From contig CASESG010000002.1 in assembly GCA_949290645.1 (NCBI GenBank), positions 62,001-126,000 of the forward strand: a stretch of 64,000 bases of DNA, read 5' to 3'. The stretch is from an uncultured Bacillota bacterium. GTDB taxonomy: Bacteria; Bacillota_I; Bacilli_A; RFN20; CAG-288. The notes under the pieces were generated by a model. The model saw only the letters and a list, made by a program, of their open reading frames with translations. It ran no database searches and had not been told where the DNA came from. Shown in pieces: positions 23,293 through 32,827 of the stretch; positions within the stretch are counted from its first letter, which is position 1; every line of letters begins with the position of its first letter. The translations under genes were made by a program, and so were the position numbers.

Positions 23293-25520
23293 GTCCTTGC
23301 GATGACGTCGAGCTGCTGCTCCCTGGTCAGGTCGATGAACTTGACCGCATAGCCGGAGACGCGGATGGTGAAGTTGGCGTATTCCGAACGCTCGGGATGC
23401 TCCATGCAGTCGATGAGCTTCTCCCTGCCGAAGACGTTGACGTTGAGATGATGTCCGCCGTTGTCAAAGTAGCCGTCCAGGACAAGGACGAGCTTCTCGG
23501 TCCGCTCCTCAAGGGTCTTGCCCAAAGCCGAAGGATTGATGGTCTGGGTGTTGGAGATGCCGTCGAGAGCATATTCATAGGGGAGCTTGGCGACGGAGTT
23601 GAGGGAAGCGAGCAATCCGTTCTTCTCCGCCCCATAGGCGGGATTGGCGCCGGGAGCGAAGGGCTCGGACTTCTTCCTTCCGTCGGGAAGGGCACCGGTC
23701 GCCTTTCCGTAGACGACGTTTGAGGTGATGGTCAAGATCGAGGTTGTCGGCTCGGAATCGCGGTAGGTGTGGTGCTTCCGGATCTTGGTCATGAAGGTCT
23801 TCAGAAGCCAGACGGCGATCCCGTCTGCCCTCTCGTCATCGTTTCCGTAGCGAGGGAAATCCCCTTCGATCTTGAAGTCAACGATGATTCCGCCCTCATC
23901 CCGAATCGGAGTGACCTTGGCATACTTGATGGCGGAAAGAGAGTCGACGACATGGCTGAAGCCCGCGATGCCGGTGGCGAAGGTGCGACGGACGTTGGTG
24001 TCGATCAGGGCCATCTCGGCGGCTTCGTAGTAATACTTGTCGTGCATGTAGTGGATGGCGTTGAGGACGTTGACATAGAGGGCGGAGAGCCAATCCATCA
24101 TCAAGTCGAACTTGTGGACGACCTCGTCATAAGAGAGGACGGGGGAAACGATCGGAGAAAGCTCGGGGCCGACCTGGGTCTTGAGCATCTCGTCCTTGCC
24201 GCCGTTAAGGGCATAAAGGAGGCACTTGGCGAGGTTTGCCCTGGCGCCGAAGAACTGCATCTCCTTTCCGGTCTCGGTCGCCGAGACACAGCAGCAGATG
24301 GAATAGTCGTCCTTCCAGATGGGGCGCATGACATCGTCGTTCTCGTACTGGATGGAAGAGGTGAGGATGGAGATCTTGCTGGCATACTTCTTGAAGTTCT
24401 CCGGAAGCCTGTGGGAGTAGAGAACGGTGAGGTTGGGCTCGGGAGAAGGGCCCATGTTCTCCAAGGTGTGGAGGAAGCGGAAGTCGTTCTTGGTGACCAT
24501 GCTCCTTCCGTCCATGCCCATGCCGGCGACTTCCAGTGTCGCCCAGACGGGATCGCCGGAGAAGAGCTGGTTGTAGGAGGGGATGCGGGCGAACTTGACC
24601 ATGCGGAACTTCATGACCAGATGGTCGACAAGCTCCTGGGCCTCCTTCTCCGTGATCGTCCCTCTCCTGAGGTCTCTTTCGATGTAGATGTCCAGGAAGG
24701 TCGAAATCCTTCCGACGCTCATGGCCGCACCGTTCTGGGTCTTGATGGCCGCGAGATAGCCGAAGTAGAGCCACTGGAAGGCCTCTTTGGCATCCCTGGC
24801 CGGACGGGAGATGTCAAAACCGTAGGAAAGAGCGAGCTTTTTCATCTCCAGAAGGGCGCGGATCTGGTCGGTGATCTCCTCCCTCAGGCGGATAACGTCA
24901 TCGGTCATCGTCCCGTCTCCGGTGTTGTCGAAGTCTTCCTTCTTCTTCTCGACGAGATAGTCGATTCCATACAGGGCGACTCGGCGATAGTCCCCGACGA
25001 TCCTCCCTCTTCCGTAGGTGTCCGGAAGGCCGGTGATGATGTGGCTGTGCCGAGCCTTTCGGATCTCGGGCGTATAGACGTCGAAGACCCCTTGGTTGTG
25101 GGTCTTGTGATATTCGGTGAAGATCTTGTGGAGCTCAGGGTCGGGAGTGTAGCCGTAGGTCGTGAGGCTCTCCTCGGCCATCTTGATTCCGCCATAGGGC
25201 ATGAAGGCCCTTTTCAGGGGCTTGTCCGTCTGAAGGCCGACGACCTTCTCCTCTCCCTTTCCCTCCGGAGAGAGATAGGCCGGGGGATAGGCGTTGATCG
25301 AGGAGACGACATGCTCTTCCATGTCCAAAACCCCGCCTTTCTTCCTCTCTTCCTTCTGAAGCTCCTGGAGATGGTCCCAGAGTCGTCTTGTCGCCTCGGT
25401 CGGCCCTTCCAGGAAAGACTCGTCTCCGTCATAGGGACGATAGTTCCTCTGGATGAAGTCTCGGACGTCGATATCCGTCTCATAGTGTCCGCCGACAAAG
25501 CCGTTCCATTCTTCTCTCAT
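23274..25520 (-). CDS. pflB: Formate C-acetyltransferase (pyruvate formate-lyase)
   Basis: Splits pyruvate with CoA into acetyl-CoA and formate. The 748-residue protein has the active-site cysteines in [15 protein letters not shown] (usually CC, here a CCC run), [15 protein letters not shown] after it, and the glycyl-radical loop RVSGYAVKF near the C-terminus. The ATG at 25520 follows AAAGGAGAAGAGA; the frame stays open 30 codons upstream but without a ribosome site. An imperfect palindrome around GAAAACAATGTTTTG lies just upstream and might bind a redox regulator. Confidence 0.97.
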   Translation of the reverse strand: MREEWNGFVGGHYETDIDVRDFIQRNYRPYDGDESFLEGPTEATRRLWDHLQELQKEERKKGGVLDMEEHVVSSINAYPPAYLSPEGKGEEKVVGLQTDKPLKRAFMPYGGIKMAEESLTTYGYTPDPELHKIFTEYHKTHNQGVFDVYTPEIRKARHSHIITGLPDTYGRGRIVGDYRRVALYGIDYLVEKKKEDFDNTGDGTMTDDVIRLREEITDQIRALLEMKKLALSYGFDISRPARDAKEAFQWLYFGYLAAIKTQNGAAMSVGRISTFLDIYIERDLRRGTITEKEAQELVDHLVMKFRMVKFARIPSYNQLFSGDPVWATLEVAGMGMDGRSMVTKNDFRFLHTLENMGPSPEPNLTVLYSHRLPENFKKYASKISILTSSIQYENDDVMRPIWKDDYSICCCVSATETGKEMQFFGARANLAKCLLYALNGGKDEMLKTQVGPELSPIVSPVLSYDEVVHKFDLMMDWLSALYVNVLNAIHYMHDKYYYEAAEMALIDTNVRRTFATGIAGFSHVVDSLSAIKYAKVTPIRDEGGIIVDFKIEGDFPRYGNDDERADGIAVWLLKTFMTKIRKHHTYRDSEPTTSILTITSNVVYGKATGALPDGRKKSEPFAPGANPAYGAEKNGLLASLNSVAKLPYEYALDGISNTQTINPSALGKTLEERTEKLVLVLDGYFDNGGHHLNVNVFGREKLIDCMEHPERSEYANFTIRVSGYAVKFIDLTREQQLDVIARTCHEVL

Positions 25521-25606
25521 TCTCTTCTCCTTTCTCCGTCCATAGGGGGACAGGAAAACAATGTTTTGTTCACTATGGGAAAGGATAAAGAAAAGAAGAG
25601 GGAGAT

Positions 25607-26767
25607 TCAAGCGATTTGATTCAGGTCGGAGAAGGAGGCGAGATTGACCTGCCTTGAGACGAGAAGGGAGATCGAAAGGACAACCAAGCCGACAAGAAGG
25701 AAGACAAGGCTGTCCCAGGTGAAGCCGATCTTCTTCCTCCTGAGCATGTCCAGAAGCAGATAGGCCAAGGCGGAAAGAAGGACGCCGATCGTCATCAAGG
25801 ATTCATGATAGGAACTATCCAGGTATTCCGCATAGGCCAGTCCGTATCCGATGGAAGAGCCAAAGCAGGCCATGGCCATGACGAAAGTCAAGGGCAGGAC
25901 AAGGCGCAAGCCAAGCCAGGACTTCGAGGCCCTTCCCGTATCTTCGCTCTTCTGCCGCTCCACCAAAAAGAGCAAGGCCGGGACGATCAAGAAGGCCAGG
26001 ACGACAAGGAAGACAAAGGCTCCGAGGAACGTCCAGTTGTCATAGTTGGCTGGCCGGATTCCCAGATCCAGGATCGGCCCGTCCACCGGGGCGGCCGATG
26101 CCATCACCCCTTGATAGGAATGCCCGATCAACGTGTCGAAGATCAAGGTCACGTAGCTGATTCCCGTCAGAGGGACAAAGGAGAGGAAAGAACCTTTGAT
26201 GGAGTCGTCAATCAGAATGGAAAGCAGAAGGAAGAAGAGCTGCGAGAAGAGAAGGACGAAGATGTTCTCCAAGACGCTTCGTGAGACAAGGGAGAAGACG
26301 CTTCCCATGGAATAGACGAGTACGAGCAAGATCCAAGCGACCGGAAGATAGCTGAAGAAGTTTCCGAAGAACAGGGCGTAATGGGGAACGGAAAGCCGCA
26401 TCAGGATTCCGAATAGATAGGGGATGGTGAAGCAGATCAAGACCGAGGTCAAGCCGACAAGATATTCAAGGAAAGCCAGAGTCCTCCTTCTCATGGGGAG
26501 GGAGTAGAGGAGGTCTTCCTTCTGCCGGGAATGGCGATAGGAGAAGAGGTAGATGGGAAGAAGAAGGGCATAGGATGCTCCCAAATAGGTCAGGAAGGAG
26601 ATCGTCGGAGAGACATAGCGAACGACGAGATATCCGTATTTGGGCCAGTTGTAGTCGCTCGAAGAAATCTCGATGAAATGGAACACCAGGAAGAAGACGA
26701 GGACGATCGCCGTCATGGGAAGAATTCGCTTGAGCTGGTCGACGTAGAATTTCCGTTTTGCGTTCAT
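25607..26767 (-). CDS. ABC transporter permease, ABC-2 type
   Basis: A 386-residue integral membrane protein with eight or more predicted helices, typical of the permeases paired with YtrB-type ATPases. It follows the ATPase gene with a 4-base overlap and belongs to a GntR-ATPase-permease cassette. Such cassettes are usually induced by cell-envelope stress or antibiotics; the substrate here is unknown. No signal peptide or extra domain. Confidence 0.82.
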   Translation of the reverse strand: MNAKRKFYVDQLKRILPMTAIVLVFFLVFHFIEISSSDYNWPKYGYLVVRYVSPTISFLTYLGASYALLLPIYLFSYRHSRQKEDLLYSLPMRRRTLAFLEYLVGLTSVLICFTIPYLFGILMRLSVPHYALFFGNFFSYLPVAWILLVLVYSMGSVFSLVSRSVLENIFVLLFSQLFFLLLSILIDDSIKGSFLSFVPLTGISYVTLIFDTLIGHSYQGVMASAAPVDGPILDLGIRPANYDNWTFLGAFVFLVVLAFLIVPALLFLVERQKSEDTGRASKSWLGLRLVLPLTFVMAMACFGSSIGYGLAYAEYLDSSYHESLMTIGVLLSALAYLLLDMLRRKKIGFTWDSLVFLLVGLVVLSISLLVSRQVNLASFSDLNQIA

Positions 26768-27651
26768 TTCCCTTCCTCCTTGCTCTTCTCGACTTCGATC
26801 AAAAACAGATCCTCGAGGCGGATCTCCACCTGTTCCAGAAAGACGGGGTGGAGAGTCTCAAGCTTTTCCCTTTGTTCTTCCGCCTCTCCCCTAAGGACGA
26901 TCTCGACGATCTTTCCGTTTCTCTTCAGGGAGACGGGGTGGAGGAAGGAAAAGGCCTCTTCCGGAAGTTCCTCTTTGGCCGCAAGCTGGAACTTGACAAA
27001 GGGTGCCTTTCCCTCGGCGACCATCTTGTGATCGATCAGCTTTCCGCCGTCGAGCAGGCCAAAGCCGTCGACGATGTCCTCAAGCTCCCTCAAGGAATGG
27101 CTGGAGATCAGACAGGTCAAGCCCTTCTCCATCTTCTCGACGAGGATCTTCTTCATCTTGAGACGGGAGAGAGGATCAAGGCCGTCGAAAGCCTCGTCGA
27201 AGAGGAGTGTCTTGGCACCGCTGGCAAAGGCGAGGGCGAGGAAGAACTGCCTCTTCATGCCCTTGGAAAAGGTCGAGATGCGATGGGAGACATCCAGCTC
27301 CAGGATGTTCAAGACCCGATTTAGCTCCTCCTTGTCGAACTCAGGATAGAAGCAGGAGTAGAAGGAGACGAAGTCCTTCGCCTTCCACAGAGGAGAGTAA
27401 TAGGGATTGTCGTTGAGGAAGAAGAAGGAGCTCTTCGCCTTCTCGGGATTCTGAAGGACATCCTCGCCGTCGATAGTCACCCTTCCCTGGTCGGGTCGAT
27501 AGATGCCGGCGATGATTCGCAACAGGATGGACTTTCCCGAGCCGTTGATGCCGACAAGTCCGTAGATCGTCGGCTCCTTCAGGGTGAGGTTGATGCCATC
27601 AAGGACAAGCTTGTCCCCGAAGCTTTTGGAGACAGAATCAATCTTGATCAT
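26764..27651 (-). CDS. ABC transporter ATP-binding protein, YtrB-like
   Basis: A 295-residue ATPase with Walker A GINGSGKS (34-41), a signature motif FSKGMKRQ that departs from LSGGQ in the usual way for this group, and Walker B LLFDEAFDGLD. An H-loop histidine is in SSHSLRE. A C-terminal extension of about 90 residues follows the ATPase core. It overlaps gntR by 14 bases and the permease by 4 bases. Confidence 0.92.
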   Translation of the reverse strand: MIKIDSVSKSFGDKLVLDGINLTLKEPTIYGLVGINGSGKSILLRIIAGIYRPDQGRVTIDGEDVLQNPEKAKSSFFFLNDNPYYSPLWKAKDFVSFYSCFYPEFDKEELNRVLNILELDVSHRISTFSKGMKRQFFLALAFASGAKTLLFDEAFDGLDPLSRLKMKKILVEKMEKGLTCLISSHSLRELEDIVDGFGLLDGGKLIDHKMVAEGKAPFVKFQLAAKEELPEEAFSFLHPVSLKRNGKIVEIVLRGEAEEQREKLETLHPVFLEQVEIRLEDLFLIEVEKSKEEGK

Positions 27652-27985
27652 TCTTCCTCCCTTCCAAGGACTCCAGAGAGAGTCGGATCTCCTCGGCGGT
27701 ATAGCCTTCCCCTAGGAGCTTCTTGAGCTCTTCCTTGAGATAGGAGAGCCGGTCTTTTCCCTTCTCGTAGCAGACATAGATGCCTTTCTTTGGAATCGTC
27801 AAAAGATAGCCCTCTTCCTCAAGCCGGCGGTAGGCCCGCAAGACCGTGGTGGGATTCACGCCACGGGAAAGAGCTTCGCTCCGCACCGAAGGCAAGACAT
27901 CGCCTTTGCGGTAGACCGAGTTCTCGATCAGCTTTCGATAGTGGTCATAGATGATCTCGTAGAGGGCCAAGGGAGTCCTTTCCAT
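27638..27985 (-). CDS. GntR family regulator, YtrA subfamily
   Basis: A 115-residue regulator with a winged-helix DNA-binding domain (YRKGDVLPSVRS... GVNPTTVLRAYRRLEEEGYL) and only a short helical tail, the YtrA layout. It probably represses its own ABC cassette. The promoter is unusually clear: TTGACG, 17 bases, CATAAT, then 6 bases to the ATG. There is no ribosome site, so the transcript should be leaderless. A four-unit 9-bp repeat overlaps the -35 box and is the obvious operator candidate. Confidence 0.92.
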   Translation of the reverse strand: MERTPLALYEIIYDHYRKLIENSVYRKGDVLPSVRSEALSRGVNPTTVLRAYRRLEEEGYLLTIPKKGIYVCYEKGKDRLSYLKEELKKLLGEGYTAEEIRLSLESLEGRKNDQD

Positions 27986-27991
27986 GTCTCT

Positions 27992-28020
27992 ATTATGGAG
28001 GCAAAAGAAAAGTTCGTCAA
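27992..28020 (-). promoter_or_regulatory. Promoter of the gntR-ABC operon
   Basis: Minus strand TTGACG (28015-28020), 17-base spacer, CATAAT (27992-27997). The -10 box ends 6 bases before the ATG at 27985, so transcription should begin at or within a base or two of the start codon. Confidence 0.8.
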
Positions 28021-28052
28021 CAGATGATACAGTTGAAACAGATGAAACAGAT
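28017..28052 (-). repeat. Four tandem 9-bp units at the gntR promoter
   Basis: Read on the minus strand the units are ATCTGTTTC, ATCTGTTTC, AACTGTATC, ATCTGTTGA. They run from the stop codon of the SDR gene into the -35 box of gntR. Even spacing and location suggest an operator array for the GntR regulator; 9 bp is close to one helical turn. Confidence 0.75.
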
Positions 28053-28846
28053 TATTTGGCGTAGATCTGGTAGACGATGTAAGACCGCACCTTCCTCGGA
28101 AGGACATGGAAGAGGAAGTTGAGGAAGCGGTCCTTTCCTCCGATGCGATAGACCTGCTTGGGATTTCTCTTCTTGCTGGCGGAAAGGGCCTTCCTGGCCA
28201 CCTTGATCGGAGCAAAGCCACCCTGCTCATCCTTCTCCACCTGCTTCAAGGAACGAGAGAGACGTTCCTTGTAGAGAGAAGAGCACGGAAGAGTCTTCCG
28301 GTTCCGTGTGAAGGATGTCTTGCTGTCTCCGGGGCGCAGGGAGACGATCTTGATTCCGAAGGGCCGGATCTCCGAGCGCAAGGCATCAAAGAGGGTGTCC
28401 AGGGCACACTTTCCCGCCGAGTAGAAGGACTGGAAGGGAAGAGGGACTTCGCTTCCGATGGAGGAGGTGTTGATGATCTTGCTCTGTTTGCCTTTGCGCA
28501 GAAGAGGCAGGGAAAGCTGGGTCACGTTGAGAGCGCCAAGGACATTGACCCGATAGATTCTCTCCGCCTCTTCCAGAGGGGTCTCCTCGATGGCCGAGAA
28601 GATGCCATATCCGGCGTTGTTGATCAGGATGTCGAGATGCCCTTCCTCCTTTTCAATCCGGGAAAGGACTTTCGATACAACATTGCGGGAAGTGATGTCT
28701 CCCGAGAAGTAGTTCAATCCCGGAAGGGAGAAATTCTCCAGCAAGGCCAGGCCATAGACCTTGTCCCCGTTCTTGAGAAAGAGCTTGGCCATCTCAAGGC
28801 CGAATCCGGAAGAGACTCCGGTGATCAAGACGACACGCTTTTCCAT
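28052..28846 (-). CDS. Short-chain dehydrogenase/reductase
   Basis: A 264-residue classical SDR oxidoreductase. The NAD(P) motif is TGVSSGFG (10-17 region), followed by INNAGYG, the catalytic Ser in NTSSIGS near 129, and Tyr142/Lys146 in YSAGK. Substrate unknown. It begins one base after nnrE and shares an operon with it and the sugar transporter. The gntR repeat array starts at its stop codon. Confidence 0.88.
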   Translation of the reverse strand: MEKRVVLITGVSSGFGLEMAKLFLKNGDKVYGLALLENFSLPGLNYFSGDITSRNVVSKVLSRIEKEEGHLDILINNAGYGIFSAIEETPLEEAERIYRVNVLGALNVTQLSLPLLRKGKQSKIINTSSIGSEVPLPFQSFYSAGKCALDTLFDALRSEIRPFGIKIVSLRPGDSKTSFTRNRKTLPCSSLYKERLSRSLKQVEKDEQGGFAPIKVARKALSASKKRNPKQVYRIGGKDRFLNFLFHVLPRKVRSYIVYQIYAK

Positions 28847-28847
28847 T

Positions 28848-29663
28848 TCATTCTCTCCTTTTCATATAGACATGAAGGCCATCGGAAAGGAAGCGATAAT
28901 TATCGTTCTCGAATCGACAGCACTTCTGAGAAGTGGCTTTGGCCTCCAAAGCCGAAAGCGGATTCTCTCCTTCCGCAAGAAGGGATTCCATCGGAATGGA
29001 AGTGGCATCCCCAAGGGAAAGAGGAAGAGCCTCTGCTTCATCCAGAAGGAAGTATGGAGTCCCTTCTTCGGGCAGGAGAATTCCGATGTCCAAAACAGCG
29101 ATCTTCTCAAGAGGAATGTCCGCAAGGAAGAAGCCGAGCTTGAGAAATTGAATCGTGAACACGAAATCCGCTGGGAAGAGAAAGCCAAGCGTCTTTCCCG
29201 TTGTGGAATCTAGGCCGGAAGGAACGTCGATCGCATATTTCCGGGCCTTGGTCGCGGAAGCTTCCTTGAGAACATCCAGGGGAAGGGAACGGATGTCCTT
29301 GTCAAGACCGGTTCCGAAAAGGCCGTCGATGATCACCGAGTAGGAAGAATCGATTTTGTCGACCATCGGTCCTTGATAACGGCTTCGATTGACTTGGCAG
29401 GACTCGTTTCTGGGATTCAATACCGCAAGGCAAGAGACATCGTATCCCTTTTCCAAAAGAAGTCTTCCGATGACGTATCCGTCTCCGCCATTTCCGCCGC
29501 TTCCACAGAGGATGAGAATTTTGTCTGCCTTCGAAATCAAAGGAAGAAGTCTTTCTGCGATTTTTGTTCCGGCTCTCTCCATCAGTTTCAAGGATGGGAT
29601 GCCTTTTGCCATCGTTTCACAATCGGCGAGATGCGAAAGAAAGCGGTCTAGGACTGGAATCAT
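28848..29663 (-). CDS. nnrE: NAD(P)H-hydrate epimerase
   Basis: Epimerises damaged NADHX/NADPHX so that a dehydratase can repair them. The 271-residue YjeF N-terminal-type protein has the Rossmann motif CGSGGNGGDGYV and DGLFGTGLDKDI, with DVPSGLDSTTG after it. The usual fused or neighbouring dehydratase domain (NnrD) is absent here; the last 60 or so residues are not recognisable. It starts 3 bases after the transporter gene. Confidence 0.85.
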   Translation of the reverse strand: MIPVLDRFLSHLADCETMAKGIPSLKLMERAGTKIAERLLPLISKADKILILCGSGGNGGDGYVIGRLLLEKGYDVSCLAVLNPRNESCQVNRSRYQGPMVDKIDSSYSVIIDGLFGTGLDKDIRSLPLDVLKEASATKARKYAIDVPSGLDSTTGKTLGFLFPADFVFTIQFLKLGFFLADIPLEKIAVLDIGILLPEEGTPYFLLDEAEALPLSLGDATSIPMESLLAEGENPLSALEAKATSQKCCRFENDNYRFLSDGLHVYMKRRE

Positions 29664-29666
29664 GAA

Positions 29667-30608
29667 TCACCTCATCGTGAAGCCGATCATCACGCATCCG
29701 CCCACGATCAGAAGGACGCCGAGGATGGTCAGGATCAACTCTTTCTTGGTCTTGTTCTGGTAATCTTTGAGGAAGAGGAAGGCGAAGATCGTCGAGAAGG
29801 CGACGCAGGTCTGGGAGAGAGTGAATCCGATGGCGTTCCCGACCATCTGGTTGGCGTAGATCAAGCCGATGTTGGCTCCGCCGAAGGACAGGCCAACGAT
29901 GGTCGAAAGCCAGGTCTTCTTCTCGAAGAATTGAGTCATTTCAAACTCGGGTTCCGCCTTTTTCTTCCTTCTCTCGAGAAGGTGCGTGACAAGGACGAGA
30001 AGGAACGTCCCGACAATCATGCCAAAAGCCTGAGGAAGAAGGGTGGAAGTCCCTTGGACGCTCTTCATCGTGACCATCTTCGGAAGGTCGGCATAGAGGA
30101 CGAGGAAGACGTCGGCGACAAGGACGATCAGAAGGCCCTTGAGGAGCGTGACGCGATCCTTCTTCTCCTTTTTCACCGTATAGGAGTTGAGGAAGCAGCC
30201 GACAATGATGACCGCAATCGCCCCGAAGCCAAGACCATACTGAAGACCCGTCTGCCACTCCCGAAAGACGAGGCAGGAGAAGAGGGCGTTGAGAACGAGA
30301 TTCAGACCCGTGCCTAGGGCAAAGCCGGTCGAGGTCCCAAGGGCCAAAAAGGACTTGTATTGGAAAAGCTGTCCGATGCTCCAGAAAAAACCGGAGAGGA
30401 AAGGAATCAGCAAGACCAGATAATCTCCCTGAAGGTCATTGATGGACTGCTTCATCGTGCAGAAAAAGACGACCAGGGCAAAGAAGCTTGCTCCCAAAGT
30501 CGTTCCCAGCTGTTGCTGGATGGACTTGGCTTTGATCTTCCCGACGATGGTCGGATTGATGCCCCAGAGCAGGGCCGGGATCAAGGCGACGACAATTCCC
30601 CATTCCAT
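29667..30608 (-). CDS. GRP family sugar transporter (GlcU/RhaT-like)
   Basis: A 313-residue membrane protein with ten predicted helices, of the drug/metabolite transporter superfamily, glucose/ribose porter branch. It begins MEWGIVVALIPALLWGINPT, which carries the family's N-terminal signature. Glucose or a similar sugar with H+ or Na+ is the expected cargo. GAGGT lies 9 bases before the ATG at 30608; the frame continues upstream only as an antisense shadow of the LDH-like gene. First gene of the operon with nnrE and the SDR. Confidence 0.87.
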   Translation of the reverse strand: MEWGIVVALIPALLWGINPTIVGKIKAKSIQQQLGTTLGASFFALVVFFCTMKQSINDLQGDYLVLLIPFLSGFFWSIGQLFQYKSFLALGTSTGFALGTGLNLVLNALFSCLVFREWQTGLQYGLGFGAIAVIIVGCFLNSYTVKKEKKDRVTLLKGLLIVLVADVFLVLYADLPKMVTMKSVQGTSTLLPQAFGMIVGTFLLVLVTHLLERRKKKAEPEFEMTQFFEKKTWLSTIVGLSFGGANIGLIYANQMVGNAIGFTLSQTCVAFSTIFAFLFLKDYQNKTKKELILTILGVLLIVGGCVMIGFTMR

Positions 30609-30719
30609 GATCGCAATACCTCGCTTGAAGGACAGACTAATACAAAGATAAACTTCAAGGAGGCGAATGTTAAGCTCTATTTTGTTATGATATACCTGAA
30701 ACCGGAAAGGGGGACAAGA

Positions 30720-31652
30720 ATGGAAAGAATCGGAATCTTCGGAATCGGAAACGTCGGGAAAGCTCTCTGCAGTCGGCTTTCGGGTTCCCTCCTTGCGAAG
30801 GATGTCTATCTCTACGGAAAAAACGATGCTGAAATCCTGGGCCTTGTCCAAGACCTGGAGGATGCCCGATTCCTCCTTGGAGGTCCCCTGTTCCACAAAG
30901 GCAGGTACGAAGACATCGCTTTGCTCGACTATGTCGTGATCACCGCCGGCGTCACACCCAAGGTTCAGGAGGGCGGAGACCGGAACACCGGAAGCCAAGA
31001 CGCCTACAAGATCATCGAAGACATCGCAAACAGGCTCAAAAAGAGCTCCTATTCCAAAGATATCCTTGTCGCGACCAATCCCCTGGACGTCATGACCTAT
31101 GCGATGAAGGTCCTCCTTCCCCAGTGCACGGTCTACGGGACTGGGACCCTTCTGGAATCCGCACGGCTGGGAAGCTATCTTGTCGACAAGAGAAAGGCCG
31201 CTCTTGAGACGGTTTTCCCTCTGGCTGTTGGAGAGCACGGACCCCACACGGTCCTTCTCTCCCAGATGACAAGGATCGGCGATCATCTTCTCTCCGAGGA
31301 AGAGAAGGATTTCCAGCATCTTGCCTTGGAGCACGTCAAGAGCCGAGGAACCGACATCGCAAAGCTCCGCCGCTGCACGACCGAAGGAATCGCCGCCTCG
31401 ATCCTTGTCATCCTCCAGGCAAGGGATGGAGAAGAAGATGCAGTCCTTCCTCTCTCCTATCCCTCCTTGAGGGAAAAAATCGCAATCTCCCGTCCTTGCC
31501 TCATCGCCAAGGACACAATCTCTCCCCTTGTTGAGGAAGAGGACTGGACAGAGGAAGAAAAAGATCAGTTCGAAATAGCCAAGAAAGAGATCCGGAAGAA
31601 CATCGAAAAGATCCCGGAATTGCTCAGAAAAGAGAAGGAGAAAGAAGAATGA
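30720..31652 (+). CDS. L-lactate/malate dehydrogenase family protein
   Basis: A 310-residue NAD-dependent 2-hydroxyacid dehydrogenase. The Rossmann motif FGIGNVG is at 7-13, TNPLDVMT at 119-126, the substrate arginine in ESARL (R149), and the catalytic His173 in GEHG. The active-site loop (ITAGVTPKVQEGGDR) differs from the standard LDH loop (QxPGETR), so lactate, malate or a branched 2-hydroxyacid are all possible. GGAAAGGGGGACAAG precedes the ATG. Cotranslated with an aminotransferase, which hints at amino-acid-derived 2-oxoacids. Confidence 0.85.
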   Translation: MERIGIFGIGNVGKALCSRLSGSLLAKDVYLYGKNDAEILGLVQDLEDARFLLGGPLFHKGRYEDIALLDYVVITAGVTPKVQEGGDRNTGSQDAYKIIEDIANRLKKSSYSKDILVATNPLDVMTYAMKVLLPQCTVYGTGTLLESARLGSYLVDKRKAALETVFPLAVGEHGPHTVLLSQMTRIGDHLLSEEEKDFQHLALEHVKSRGTDIAKLRRCTTEGIAASILVILQARDGEEDAVLPLSYPSLREKIAISRPCLIAKDTISPLVEEEDWTEEEKDQFEIAKKEIRKNIEKIPELLRKEKEKEE

Positions 31653-32827
31653 CGCAGATTATGAGGTACGACATCCTCTCCATCCAGGAGAGGGCGACAA
31701 AGAGAAAGAAGGAAGGAAGAAACGTCATCAACGGCTGCGCCGGGATGCTCTTCGAGGAAGACAAGACCCTCTGCACCTTCGAGAGCATCAACGACATCCT
31801 GAAGGAGAGAATCGACCACTACCTCGCCTATCCCGGAGTCTTAGGAAGCGAGGAGTTTCAGGAAGGAGTCCTCTCCTGGCTCTTCGAGGAGAGGAAGGAA
31901 GACCTCGAGAGAAGATACACGATCGCCTTTGGCGCCTCCCTTGGCGGAACCGGAGCCCTCTATCTCGCCTTCAAGGATTTCGCCAGCAAGGATTGCGAGC
32001 TTCTTCTGAGCGACATCCGCTGGCCAAACTATGACACCTTGGCCAAGGAGGCCGGAATTGGATTTTCCATCTATTCTCTCTTCAACGACGAGGAAACGCT
32101 GAATATTTCAGATATCAAGGCAAAGATCGATCAATCCTTGACTCGCTTCTCTTCCGCCTTGCTTCTGATCAACGACCCCTGCCAGAATCCCTTGGGATAC
32201 TGCATGAGCGAAAGGGAATACGAAAATTTGTTTGCCCTTCTGGAGAGCTATCGGGGACAGGTCTCCTTGCTTCTGGACCTCGCCTATGTCGACTACCATC
32301 CCTCGACCTTCCCTCTCTATGACCTCCTCCAGAAGAAGACGTGGAACTTCTCTCTCTTCTTCGCCTTCTCCGCCTCCAAGTCCTTCGGCCTCTATGGCTT
32401 GAGACTGGGTGCGTTGATTGCCTTCCTCCAAAAGGGTGAGAACAAGGACAAGTTTCTGGAAGACTGGAAGACCATCGCACGGGGAACCTATAGCTGTGTC
32501 AACAACGGGGCGATGGGTCCTCTCACCGAGTTCTTCCACAGCCCTGCCGCACGCTTTGTCACCAAGGAGAAGATCCAGATGGAGAGCCGCCGTCTCTTCA
32601 AGATGGGAGAGAGGTTGGAACGACTTCTCGACCGTCTGGGACTCTCCTACTTTCCCTACAAGGGAGGATTCTACCTGACCTTCAAGGTCGAGGATTCCTT
32701 GTCCTTCTGCAAGAAGCTGGAGAGCAAGGACATCTACTTCGCCCCAATCGACGAGAGACATATCCGGATTGCCGTCAGCGGTCTCTCCCAAGGCGACCTG
32801 GAGGAGCTCGAAAGGAGACTCTCATGA
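31649..32827 (+). CDS. Class I/II PLP aminotransferase
   Basis: A 392-residue aminotransferase of the aspartate/aromatic group: NDPCQNPLGY in the cofactor-binding region, and the PLP lysine K244 in SASKSFGLYGLRLGAL, close to the SCSKNFGLY of AspC/TyrB. Donor and acceptor cannot be told. It overlaps the upstream dehydrogenase by 4 bases (ATGA) and the downstream kinase-like gene by 4 bases. GGAGAAAGAAG precedes the start; the ATG 12 bases further on is an alternative. Confidence 0.88.
   Translation: MTQIMRYDILSIQERATKRKKEGRNVINGCAGMLFEEDKTLCTFESINDILKERIDHYLAYPGVLGSEEFQEGVLSWLFEERKEDLERRYTIAFGASLGGTGALYLAFKDFASKDCELLLSDIRWPNYDTLAKEAGIGFSIYSLFNDEETLNISDIKAKIDQSLTRFSSALLLINDPCQNPLGYCMSEREYENLFALLESYRGQVSLLLDLAYVDYHPSTFPLYDLLQKKTWNFSLFFAFSASKSFGLYGLRLGALIAFLQKGENKDKFLEDWKTIARGTYSCVNNGAMGPLTEFFHSPAARFVTKEKIQMESRRLFKMGERLERLLDRLGLSYFPYKGGFYLTFKVEDSLSFCKKLESKDIYFAPIDERHIRIAVSGLSQGDLEELERRLS

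Noticed and set aside
25521-25606. Rex or FNR operator before pflB
   Set aside because: An imperfect palindrome around GAAAACAATGTTTTG is present, but it matches neither the TTGTGA-N6-TCACAA Rex pattern nor TTGAT-N4-ATCAA.
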